A stretch of DNA of 9,050 bases from Pyrodictiaceae archaeon (GCA_027046525.1 JALTYD010000156.1:1-9050), one strand, 5' to 3'. Positions 1 through 6,570 are shown, numbered from the stretch's first letter. Program-made: numbers and translations. Notes: a model not told the origin generated them from the sequence alone.

Positions 1-902
1 AGTCCTGGATGTCCTCTAGTAGCTATATATATCTCTGCTATATCTCTAGGACTAGCATCTACTCCTATCTTCTTGAACAACTCTATAGCTTCTTGATACT
101 CTATTCCGCGTAGCTCAATAGTGGATGTTCTTGCACGAACAGTTATCTCGCCGGGCTCGTCTCTAGATACTACTACGAGTTTTCCTCTCCTAAGACTACT
201 AGCAATACTAGCTATAAACTCTCCTATCTTCTTATCTCTTACTTTGTAGTAGTCATCAACTACTACTAGTATTCTAGATTCATCAATACCATTTGTAATC
301 TCTTCGACTAGAGTAGGATTACTAGTCTCCCCAGATACTATGTATTCTACAACACTACTATACCCTATACTTGCTAGGAAGAGAGCAATCTCTCTAACTA
401 GAAAATCATAGTAGTCTAGCTCAGATAAATTAATCCAGTACACAGGCCCTTCATAGTATCTACGAGCAGCTTCAGCTACGAGTGTAGTCTTACCTATACC
501 TGGTGCGCCTGTGACAATATGTACATTTACTCCACTACTAGTAAGCATTCCTAGCTCTTTCTCCCTCCCAACAAAGTATGGTATGACTGGTATACTCAGT
601 TGCCTCATGGTCTGTATCTTCTTCTCTCCACGGAGCGTATATAGTACTAGATCGCGGCTACCTATTTTGACTCGTCTATAGTCAACTATACCTAGACTAT
701 ACATACGAGAGAGTCTACGAGATACTTCTCTCTCACTAAAGCCTAGGATATATGCTATTTCTCTACTACTATATTCTCCAGTTGAGAGTAGAGATATAAT
801 CATATTGTTAGCATAGTCTCTTACTACATCTAGTAGCTTCTGTCTATATCCTCTCTGGCTAGAGCTCAAAATACATGCCCGAGAAGGAGTTCTAGACTTC
901 AA
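1..902 (-). CDS. Winged-helix STAND/AAA-type ATPase, C-terminus beyond the window
   Basis: The frame is open from the left edge to position 902, giving 300 codons with no stop, so the protein continues outside the window. From a TTG start at 902, residues about 34-90 look like a winged helix-turn-helix. FVGRE at 110-114 opens the P-loop module, Walker A is GAPGIGKT at 132-139, and a Walker B-like strand ILVVVDDY lies at 211-218. VVVSRDEP at 243-250 resembles a sensor strand. An ELxGI..QEAIELF segment and GHPG near 297-300 are typical of STAND/MalT-like or archaeal ATPase modules. Such proteins are usually signalling ATPases or regulators; the ligand is unknown. The next in-frame stop upstream is at 922-924. 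Other starts are TTG 869 and ATG 803, but ATG 803 would cut the first helix of the HTH. It follows the AOR operon on the same strand after 76 nt, so it may be co-transcribed or use its own TATA box. The ATPase class is well supported; the regulatory role is inferred. Confidence 0.85.
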   Translation of the reverse strand, partial: MKSRTPSRACILSSSQRGYRQKLLDVVRDYANNMIISLLSTGEYSSREIAYILGFSEREVSRRLSRMYSLGIVDYRRVKIGSRDLVLYTLRGEKKIQTMRQLSIPVIPYFVGREKELGMLTSSGVNVHIVTGAPGIGKTTLVAEAARRYYEGPVYWINLSELDYYDFLVREIALFLASIGYSSVVEYIVSGETSNPTLVEEITNGIDESRILVVVDDYYKVRDKKIGEFIASIASSLRRGKLVVVSRDEPGEITVRARTSTIELRGIEYQEAIELFKKIGVDASPRDIAEIYIATRGHPG

Positions 903-925
903 TATGAGTACTAGTAAGAGACCTT

Positions 926-934
926 AGATATAGC
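926..934 (-). promoter_or_regulatory. Candidate TATA box for the STAND ATPase gene
   Basis: On the minus strand this reads GCTATATCT, centred about 28 nt upstream of the TTG at 902. That is where a crenarchaeal TATA box would sit for a leaderless transcript starting at this codon. No good Shine-Dalgarno site precedes the TTG, which fits a leaderless message. The DNA is AT-rich, so chance occurrence is possible. Confidence 0.35.
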
Positions 935-978
935 TTGTGCAGAAACTAATAGCAGAGAAATATACTAGGTGGTTTAAA

Positions 979-1230
979 CTATCCTCCTCTAACAAGCCTA
1001 GTAATAGTTATCTCATCATAGTCGCAGATATCTTCATCTAGACCTACTACTCTCCCTCTATAATAGGCTACTACATCTCCATAGTCTAGTCCTATTGATT
1101 TTTCTTCGAAGATACGGCTGAGTAGTTCTCCAATAGGTGTACATCTAGTAATTTCTCTACATATCTTCTTAGAACCTAGTTGTTGTGCAAGAGAACCTAT
1201 TACCTTGATACATATCCTAGGAGTATCCAC
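979..1230 (-). CDS. MoaD/ThiS-like ubiquitin-fold sulfur carrier linked to AOR
   Basis: A protein of about 83 residues with the size and shape of MoaD: an N-terminal beta strand (RICIKVIGSLAQQLG), a central helix (IGELLSRIFEEK), and a C-terminal strand ending exactly in RGG before the stop. In this family the C-terminal Gly-Gly is adenylated and thiocarboxylated, then gives sulfur to build the dithiolene of molybdo- or tungstopterin. It lies 48 nt downstream of the AOR gene on the same strand, so it probably serves tungstopterin synthesis for that enzyme, as the MoaD-like AorD does in bacterial aor operons. I chose the GTG at 1230 because GGAGG (1239-1243) sits 8 nt upstream. A TTG at 1245 would add five residues but has a poorer site. 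The fold assignment is firm; the dedicated partnership with AOR is inferred. Confidence 0.85.
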   Translation of the reverse strand: MDTPRICIKVIGSLAQQLGSKKICREITRCTPIGELLSRIFEEKSIGLDYGDVVAYYRGRVVGLDEDICDYDEITITRLVRGG

Positions 1231-1238
1231 AAGCTCGG

Positions 1239-1243
1239 CCTCC
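1239..1243 (-). promoter_or_regulatory. Shine-Dalgarno site setting the MoaD-like start
   Basis: GGAGG on the minus strand, 8 nt before the GTG at 1230. It overlaps the alternative TTG start at 1245, which argues that translation begins at the GTG. Confidence 0.55.
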
Positions 1244-1293
1244 AAAGCTATACTATCATCTCCTACTAGACTCTTAGTTATTTCCTCTACCTA

Positions 1294-3159
1294 CTATAGT
1301 CCTAGTCTCTCTCTTATCTTCCTAACTGCTCTAATAGCATCTCCTATTTTCAGCTTCTTTAGTGTATCTTCAGTAGGTATACCGTATTCGTCCCAGCCCA
1401 TCCCAGTATAGTATTCTTTCTTCATCTTCTCTACTTCTTCTCTAGAAGCTTTCATTCCTTTATAGGGGCCGCTTGGTAGAGGCTCGTAGAATCTAGGAGG
1501 ATTATCATCGTGTACTCTTGGATCCCAGTATATATCTGGGCCTCCTAGGAGTAGCATTATCCTCTGTAGACTAAGTATTCTAGGCCCTACTTCTTTGTAG
1601 AGTTCTTCTCTACCTAGCTTCCACCCAGTAATACTGTTGAGATAATCGAGCATTGTTTCATCATCAGTAGCTAGGAACATACATATTACAGCACTATCTA
1701 GAAATACACTCCATGTCTCAGAATCACTACTATCTACTGGTAGTCCTGCAACAGATGTATGATCACCTCCTTGTACACTAGCAGCATAAGCTATTGGCTG
1801 AGGATAGTCTTTCTTACTCCTAATACCATGTGCTCCTATACCAATCCCTTTCGACTGTACAGCATATCTAAGTATTTCATCTTCTCTAACTCCTTTGAGC
1901 TTAGCAATTAATAGTGCAGCTCTATATGTACCCTCAGCAAGTACTCTACCAAACCCCCTCCTATAGGCGATATCTTCTATGAGTCTATGTAGAGCATCTA
2001 CATCCCCCCACGATATCTCGTAGCCTAGATCTTCTACACCAATTATACCTTTCTCGAATAATTCTACAGCAAAACCTACAGTATTACCTACTTGTATACC
2101 ACATAGCCCTAGTTCATCAGCAAGCGCTGATAAACTAGCAGCATCTTCTACATCAAATATACCTAGATTAGGCCCTAGATATGCACCCATCTCGTAATCA
2201 GGGCCATCAGTTATGTATATTCTATCATCTTTTTCCACGACACTAAGCTTCATACAAGCTAGTGGACACCCCCAATCAGCCCAGAATCTCTTCCTCCATA
2301 ATCTAGTCTCAGCTTCTTCTACACTAAATTCTCTCCTATCATGCCATTCTTCCTGCCAGTTCCTAATAGGTTCTGAGCTAGTAACATAGCCTACTGAATA
2401 GAATCCTCCAGGAGTACCCCAGTACCTCATACTAGTCCTCTTTAGTACATCACTTATGACTCTAGACCTAATAGCTCTAAAACCATCAGGATCATAGACA
2501 TGTGGTAGCGGCCCAGAGCCTCTAGCTACAATAGCTTTCAAGTTCTTAGAACCCATAACAGCACCATACCCACCATAGCCTGCAGCATGAGCATAATTAG
2601 CCATCACAGAAGCACTTCTAGCCATATTCTCGCCAGCAGGACCTATGTATAGAGCTGGTGGCCATGGAGACTCTCCATCTCTACTATTCTTCTTAGTCTC
2701 TTCTCTCAGCTTCTTCAGAAGATCTACTCCTCTGAGACCCCAGAGTCTAGTAGCATCATGTACTTCTACAGAGCCATCCTCGATATAGAGATATACTGGA
2801 GAATCAGCTCTACCCCGTATTATCAAACCATCGTAGCCCATAGATTTGAGCTGTACAGCTACTTCAGAAGATAGAGTAGATCCTACGACACCATTACTCT
2901 GAGGACTCTTACCACTAATAGCCAGCTTTATGCCAGGATAGTAGCCTGTTAGAGGCCCTGTGAGAACGAGGAGGATATTATCTGGTCCTAGAGGATCAAT
3001 TTCCTCCCATCTACTTCCTAGTTCTCTCCATAGTATCCAAGTAGCTAGTCCTCTACCACCTATAAACATCCTGTATATAAACGAGCTTATACTATACTCT
3101 CTAGAACTACTAGTAGATAAATCTATATCTAGTAGTCTACCCCAATACCCATAAGGCAT
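1294..3159 (-). CDS. aor: Tungsten-containing aldehyde:ferredoxin oxidoreductase, catalytic subunit
   Basis: A 621-residue member of the AOR family (usual length about 600-620), which oxidises aldehydes to carboxylic acids using a bis-tungstopterin and one Fe-S cluster. In this numbering: YGYWGRLLDIDLS at the N-terminus and FIGGRGLATW near 32 match the family start. GPDYEMGAYLG near 320 carries the conserved Glu. DELGLC (348-353) is the pterin-binding DxxGLC motif, GGDHT (464-468) holds the catalytic-region His, and DSAVICMF contains the last cluster Cys (C493). The first cluster motif reads D-W-G-C-P-L-A-C: C298 and C302 are present but the usual first Cys is Asp295. An upstream ATG at 3180 would give 628 residues. 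I prefer the ATG at 3159 because GAGGTGG lies 7 nt upstream and the family normally starts here. It begins 2 nt after the ferredoxin subunit stop, so the genes are tightly coupled. The substrate cannot be read from sequence. Confidence 0.96.
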   Translation of the reverse strand: MPYGYWGRLLDIDLSTSSSREYSISSFIYRMFIGGRGLATWILWRELGSRWEEIDPLGPDNILLVLTGPLTGYYPGIKLAISGKSPQSNGVVGSTLSSEVAVQLKSMGYDGLIIRGRADSPVYLYIEDGSVEVHDATRLWGLRGVDLLKKLREETKKNSRDGESPWPPALYIGPAGENMARSASVMANYAHAAGYGGYGAVMGSKNLKAIVARGSGPLPHVYDPDGFRAIRSRVISDVLKRTSMRYWGTPGGFYSVGYVTSSEPIRNWQEEWHDRREFSVEEAETRLWRKRFWADWGCPLACMKLSVVEKDDRIYITDGPDYEMGAYLGPNLGIFDVEDAASLSALADELGLCGIQVGNTVGFAVELFEKGIIGVEDLGYEISWGDVDALHRLIEDIAYRRGFGRVLAEGTYRAALLIAKLKGVREDEILRYAVQSKGIGIGAHGIRSKKDYPQPIAYAASVQGGDHTSVAGLPVDSSDSETWSVFLDSAVICMFLATDDETMLDYLNSITGWKLGREELYKEVGPRILSLQRIMLLLGGPDIYWDPRVHDDNPPRFYEPLPSGPYKGMKASREEVEKMKKEYYTGMGWDEYGIPTEDTLKKLKIGDAIRAVRKIRERLGL

Positions 3160-3161
3160 AA

Positions 3162-3680
3162 CTAGACCACCTCTCTCCATTTCTCACCATAAACTCTACG
3201 TGCAAGCCTAGAAGCAATCTCGTAGGGTGGAACTGTATACGCCTTCCTAGTAGCATCATTAGGTCTCCTAACTTGTCTTAGAGCATAATAGCCAGCTTCT
3301 TCGCATACTTTTACACAAGCAGGCTCGCCGCCGCAGAGATCACAGATAAGTACAGAATTCCTCCCTTTCACAATACGTGGTACTCTAGCTGGACAAGCAT
3401 CTATACAAAGTCTACAAAGTACACATCTCCCTTCATCGACGAGAACAGCTCCAGTATCATTATCAATACTAAGTGCATCTGTAGGACAAACATCTACACA
3501 TGGATAACCAGGACATTGTGTACATAGATGAGGTACTATAGTCCCAGGAGAATACTCAAATATCTTGATCCTCGATGCTTCTAGCCATACACGTCCTTCA
3601 TGCTCGAGAGAACAGGCAATTTCGCAGAGTCTACAGCCAGAACACTTCTCAAAATCTCTCAATATCCAGATCTGAGCCAA
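3162..3680 (-). CDS. Four-cluster [4Fe-4S] electron-transfer subunit of AOR (AorA-like)
   Basis: A 172-residue polyferredoxin with exactly sixteen motif cysteines, enough for four [4Fe-4S] clusters: C13/16/19/23, C53/56/61/65, C86/89/92/96 and C113/116/122/126. This is the HycB/CooF/DmsB-like pattern found in electron-transfer subunits of oxidoreductases. It lies first in the AOR operon with a 2-nt gap to the catalytic gene, so it almost certainly accepts electrons from AOR, as AorA does in bacterial AorAB enzymes, and passes them to ferredoxin or another carrier. No signal peptide or membrane segment is visible, so it is cytoplasmic. The start is a TTG at 3680, about 25 nt from a TATA box centre, which suggests a leaderless or very short-leader mRNA. 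A GGGG run 10 nt upstream could instead act as a Shine-Dalgarno site. The electron-transfer role is firm; the exact acceptor is unknown. Confidence 0.93.
   Translation of the reverse strand: MAQIWILRDFEKCSGCRLCEIACSLEHEGRVWLEASRIKIFEYSPGTIVPHLCTQCPGYPCVDVCPTDALSIDNDTGAVLVDEGRCVLCRLCIDACPARVPRIVKGRNSVLICDLCGGEPACVKVCEEAGYYALRQVRRPNDATRKAYTVPPYEIASRLARRVYGEKWREVV
3167..3173 (-). promoter_or_regulatory. Shine-Dalgarno site for the AOR gene
   Basis: GAGGTGG on the minus strand, inside the last codons of the ferredoxin subunit gene and 7 nt before the ATG at 3159. It favours 3159 over the ATG at 3180 and suggests translational coupling. Confidence 0.6.
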
Positions 3681-3698
3681 AACTACAAAACCCCGCAG

Positions 3699-3711
3699 AT
3701 ATATACATATA
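3699..3711 (-). promoter_or_regulatory. TATA box of the AOR operon
   Basis: The minus strand reads TATATGTATATAT, centred about 25 nt upstream of the TTG at 3680. This is the expected spacing for archaeal transcription starting at or next to the start codon. It lies in the 173-nt divergent region shared with the phosphatase gene. Confidence 0.6.
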
Positions 3712-3839
3712 CAGCGATATTATAGCCTTACCACACTCATAGACAACTACTATGAAACTAGATATAGTCTCAACTAACGATAGAGTATTATAGTTCTATC
3801 CTACTCTGAGTGGACAAGTGGAGTAATAACTTAGTACTC

Positions 3840-3850
3840 GGTGCTAAGAC
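3840..3850 (+). promoter_or_regulatory. GGTGCTAAGAC motif before the phosphatase start (ribosome site or shared element)
   Basis: GGTG ends 10 nt before the TTG start at 3854 and could pair with the 3' end of 16S rRNA. The same 11 bases occur at 8257-8267, upstream of the other plus-strand gene in the window. Only the GGTG core has an obvious translational meaning. Whether the full 11-mer is a regulatory element or coincidence is unknown. Confidence 0.4.
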
Positions 3851-3853
3851 AGA

Positions 3854-4744
3854 TTGGAGATAGAAGAACTCCTAGAAAAAGCAGCTAAGATCCTAGGAGA
3901 AGGAGAACCTATCGTAGAAATAGATGCTTCAAGAATAGTAGTTGTAGGAGATACTCACGGCTTCCCAGAAGTATCTAAGTGGGCATTAGAACTAAAAGAA
4001 AGAGAAGGTGCTGAACTAGTAGTATTCCTCGGAGACTACGTAGATAGAGGCTCTATGGGTCTAGAAAATCTACAACTACTACTAGAAGAATTGGTAGAGA
4101 AACCAGACGAGATAGTACTACTCAGAGGAAACCATGAAACACCCTCTATGAACTACTACTATGGCTTCCAGGCAGAACTACTAGCTAAGAAGAAAACAAA
4201 ACTAATAGATCTAGTAGAAGAACTCTACAAAGTACTACCACTAGTAGCACTACTAGACAAGATAATCCTCCTACACGGTGGAATACCATGTAGAATATGT
4301 AGAAACGAACCCGAAGAACCACTAGATCTACAAGAAATAAAATATAGTCTAGAGAAAATACATGGATCTGATGAAGCACTAGACCCAGTAGATTCAATAC
4401 CACTACATATACTATGGAACGACCCAAGAACATACATAGAATGGTTTGCTCCGAGTGATAGAGGCCCAGGAATATACTACTATGGACCACGAGCATGGCA
4501 GGAATTCCTACGGACAAACAACCTAGATATGATAATAAGAGCACACGAAAGAATAGATGGCGTAGAAATACTGGAGACAAACAAGAGAGAACCATATATA
4601 CCAGCACGTGGAGAAAAAATACCACTAGAACAACTCAGAGAAACAGTAACTACAGTCTTCTCAAGCCTATACCATGGACAAAGAGCAGCAGCAATAATCA
4701 TAGACCTAGATATACAACAAATAGAAATACACATATATACATAG
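3854..4744 (+). CDS. PPP-family (PP1/PP2A-like) serine/threonine protein phosphatase
   Basis: A 296-residue metallophosphatase with every signature of the eukaryotic-type PPP family in order: GDTHG (32-36), GDYVDRG (60-66), RGNHE (91-95), HGGI (141-144), LWNDP (187-191), RGPG near 203 and RAHE (229-232), then a VTTVFSSLY strand equivalent to the ITLFSAPNY region. These residues bind the two active-site metals and phosphate, so the enzyme should be active on phosphoserine or phosphothreonine proteins. The length matches archaeal PP1-arch phosphatases. Translation probably starts at TTG 3854, with GGTG 10 nt upstream. It is transcribed away from the AOR operon and stands alone; no kinase is visible nearby. 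Codons in the second half shift strongly to A-ending forms (ACA, CCA, CAA), unlike its first half, as the gene approaches the large palindrome. Cellular targets are unknown. Confidence 0.95.
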   Translation: MEIEELLEKAAKILGEGEPIVEIDASRIVVVGDTHGFPEVSKWALELKEREGAELVVFLGDYVDRGSMGLENLQLLLEELVEKPDEIVLLRGNHETPSMNYYYGFQAELLAKKKTKLIDLVEELYKVLPLVALLDKIILLHGGIPCRICRNEPEEPLDLQEIKYSLEKIHGSDEALDPVDSIPLHILWNDPRTYIEWFAPSDRGPGIYYYGPRAWQEFLRTNNLDMIIRAHERIDGVEILETNKREPYIPARGEKIPLEQLRETVTTVFSSLYHGQRAAAIIIDLDIQQIEIHIYT

Positions 4745-4824
4745 ATAGATACACAACCCCAAAATCTAGCACACTATAAATAAGTTTCCCTAAAATACTA
4801 TGAGTCCTAACCCTTTAAACTATA

Positions 4825-4853
4825 CACCCAATACCATATACAGGTAATGGGTG
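4825..4853 (+). repeat. Small hairpin at the outer edge of the large palindrome
   Basis: CACCCAATACC (4825-4835) can pair with GGTAATGGGTG (4843-4853), 10 of 11 positions, around a 7-nt loop. It lies about 80 nt after the phosphatase stop and reuses the first five bases of the palindrome's left arm, so the two structures exclude each other there. It may help end transcription, but no T-run follows it. Confidence 0.4.
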
Positions 4854-5485
4854 AGAGCCAGAGTAGGTATATTCTTACACTCATATACAAAGATACTATC
4901 TAACACCCACCTAAGATGGCAAACCGCGCGGGGGCTACAAGAGAACTAGTATATCTCAACAGACAGCCAACGGGGAACCCCGCAGCACCACCAAGGCCCG
5001 CCAAAGTAGTACTCTAGTACTGCTAGTAGTAGTCTTCTCTAAGACCCGTAAACAACAAAACGGCGACACCGAGGACACCCACGAAATCCCAATAATCCAG
5101 CAAGATACGCTACGCCCCAAAGCCCAACCTAGGAGGATCATCACAGAGACTCTGCCGAAACAAACCTCCCCTATGGGGAGGTTAGAAGTAGGCAGGGTCT
5201 CTAAGAGATCCTCCTGGGGCGGGCAGAGGGGTGTAGCGTGTCGGTGATCTATTATTCCGTGGGTGTCCATTGTGGTGTTACCGTTTTGTTGTTTACGGGT
5301 CTTAGAGAAGACTACTACTAGCAGTACTAGAGTACTACTAGTGTGGGCTGAGGTGGGCTGTCCGGCGCTGGGTTGACTGTCTGTTGAGATATACTAGTTC
5401 TCTTGTAGCCTGGGGCCCCTTAGGTGGGTGTTAGATAGTATCTTTGTATATGAGTGTAAGAATATACCTACTCTGGCTCTCACCC
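4849..5485. repeat. 637-bp near-palindrome (giant inverted repeat) between convergent genes
   Basis: The left arm (4849-5171) and right arm (5175-5485) are inverted copies about a 3-nt centre (5172-5174). From the outside in, block A is 67/67 identical (4849-4915 with 5419-5485), block B 38/39 (4933-4971 with 5372-5410), block C 58/58 (5006-5063 with 5281-5338) and block D 11/11 (5073-5083 with 5258-5268). The inner part keeps shorter matches such as ACGCTAC, AGGAGGATC and the central AACCTCCCC. The blocks are separated by unrelated stretches (17 versus 8 nt, 34 versus 33 nt). No convincing gene covers 4745-5479: the longest frame crosses the palindrome centre and looks unlike a protein. As RNA or a DNA cruciform it would form a very long interrupted stem. 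No flanking direct repeat or transposase is visible. It could be two inverted copies of a non-coding element, a MITE-like insertion, or a structured RNA locus. Confidence 0.93.
5163..5183. repeat. Perfect hairpin at the palindrome centre
   Basis: AACCTCCCC (5163-5171) and GGGGAGGTT (5175-5183) pair perfectly over 9 bp around the 3-nt loop TAT. This GC-rich tip would nucleate folding of the whole inverted repeat in RNA, or extrusion of a cruciform in DNA. Confidence 0.85.
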
Positions 5486-6562
5486 GCTTTTTGTTTCGGG
5501 TGGTTGTAGTTTTTGTATTTCTCTTGGAGTTTTGTTTCTAGTTATTTGTTCTGCTAGTAGTTTTGATGTATAGTATGCTATTGGTTCTCCTATTTCTCCA
5601 TATCCTGTGTTTATGTATAGTCCTTCTGGTAGTTGGTTGTTTGTTCCTACTAGTGGGTATTTTGTTTTACTAGCTACTATTTTGTTTGTTTCTGTTCTTG
5701 TTATTCTTAGGTATACTCCTCCGTGGAGGATTTTTGATAATAGTCTCGATGTACGTGTTAGTATTCTTAGTGATGTTTTTGTTGTTTTTCCTAGTGTTCT
5801 ATAGAGTGTTTTTATTACTCCTTGTCTAGTCTGCCATACGTAGAAGTTTTCTTCGCTGTAGTCTATTAGTAGTGGTTTTATAGTGTATTTGTATGGTTCT
5901 AGTTCTGTTGTAGTTTCTCCTATTTCTAGTAGTAGTTGTGGAGTATTTACTAGTTCTCTTGGTATAGTCTGTACTGATTGTCCTGCTAGTACTAGGTTTT
6001 CTATAGATATTCTACCTACTCCTCTGACTACTATAGATTCTACTCTATCTCTACTTGTTGTTATCTTCTCTATATCTCGGAAGAGGACTAGTAGGCTTCT
6101 TCTACGTGCTTCTCTTAGTAGTTCTCGTCTAAGACTATCTAGATCTACTACTAGTTCTTCTTTCGTATATGCTGCGAATATGTACCATCTCGTGTTTATC
6201 TGTGGGTATAGTTCTTCTACTTCTCCTAGTGGTACTAGTCTTGCTGTAATTCCTAGTGGGCCCCATATCCTCTTGTTTAGTTTCTCGTATATCCTCAGTA
6301 GGTCTTCTTCCTGGAATAGCCATAGAGCTCCACGCTTCTCTACGTGTTTTTTGTTTTTCAATTCTTTGTATACTCTAGTAGCTATCTTCGATAGAGTATA
6401 GTCTGGGTAGTGGAGTATTAGTAGATCTATCTTCCTATGTACTGGTTCTCTAGGTGGTACTAGTAGTAGTGTTCCTATACCTCGTCTAGCTAGGTGGTAT
6501 GCAGTAGCTATACCTGCTAAGTCTCCACCTACTACAGCTACTTCGAATTTCTCTACACTCAA
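5480..6562 (-). CDS. Divergent DAO-fold oxidoreductase subunit (SoxB/HcnC-like beta subunit)
   Basis: A 360-residue protein of the glycine/D-amino-acid oxidase (DAO) fold. An N-terminal Rossmann strand-loop-helix (VAVVGGDLAGIATAYHLARR) is followed by middle segments typical of SoxB-like proteins (ALWLFQEEDL; EELYPQINTR; VVDLDSLRRELLREA). The C-terminal GLYINTGYGEIGEPIAYYTS matches the family's second FAD-contact segment. It follows the alpha-subunit gene by 14 nt with TGAGGG 8 nt before its TTG start, so the two form an operon and probably a heteromeric amine or imino-acid dehydrogenase. The FAD motif is odd: G12-x-D14-x-x-G17 replaces GxGxxG, and the acidic residue expected at the end of strand 2 is replaced in LLLVPPRE. 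Flavin binding may be altered. Its TGA stop lies inside the large palindrome. The substrate is not predictable; sarcosine, proline or glycine are family precedents. Confidence 0.8.
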   Translation of the reverse strand: MSVEKFEVAVVGGDLAGIATAYHLARRGIGTLLLVPPREPVHRKIDLLILHYPDYTLSKIATRVYKELKNKKHVEKRGALWLFQEEDLLRIYEKLNKRIWGPLGITARLVPLGEVEELYPQINTRWYIFAAYTKEELVVDLDSLRRELLREARRRSLLVLFRDIEKITTSRDRVESIVVRGVGRISIENLVLAGQSVQTIPRELVNTPQLLLEIGETTTELEPYKYTIKPLLIDYSEENFYVWQTRQGVIKTLYRTLGKTTKTSLRILTRTSRLLSKILHGGVYLRITRTETNKIVASKTKYPLVGTNNQLPEGLYINTGYGEIGEPIAYYTSKLLAEQITRNKTPREIQKLQPPETKSG

Positions 6563-6570
6563 TAACTAGT

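Noticed and set aside
1205..1411. A 68-residue plus-strand frame near the AOR and MoaD-like junction
   Set aside because: It is antisense to two well-supported genes, has no Shine-Dalgarno site and no recognisable family.
4185..4625. A 146-residue minus-strand frame opposite the phosphatase gene
   Set aside because: It is antisense to a phosphatase with every catalytic motif intact. Its Leu/Val-rich composition follows from the A-ending codons of the sense gene.
4495..4779. A 94-residue plus-strand frame overlapping the end of the phosphatase
   Set aside because: It is rich in Thr, Asn, Lys and Arg, as expected from reading the A-rich phosphatase codons in another frame, and has no family resemblance.
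5163..5183. G-run hairpin as a replication-origin recognition box
   Set aside because: Crenarchaeal origin boxes contain G-strings, but the rest of the consensus is not seen and no Orc1/Cdc6 gene is in the window. It is kept only as a possible explanation of the skew change.
4956..5270. A 104-residue minus-strand frame across the palindrome centre
   Set aside because: It runs through both arms and the loop, uses atypical codons, and matches no family. The two arms conserve nucleotides, with no synonymous-only pattern, so coding is unlikely.
4849..5485. Palindrome as SRP RNA, RNase P RNA or CRISPR array
   Set aside because: No SRP helix 8 GGAG/GNAR-type core, no RNase P conserved elements and no direct repeats with regular spacers were found.
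4745..5485. Insertion sequence with a transposase
   Set aside because: No transposase frame, no resolvase or HUH motif and no target-site duplication next to either end.
5883..6401. A 172-residue plus-strand frame opposite the beta-subunit gene
   Set aside because: Its Ser-rich, low-complexity composition is the mirror of the CTA/AGA codon use of the real gene, which has a Shine-Dalgarno site and family motifs.
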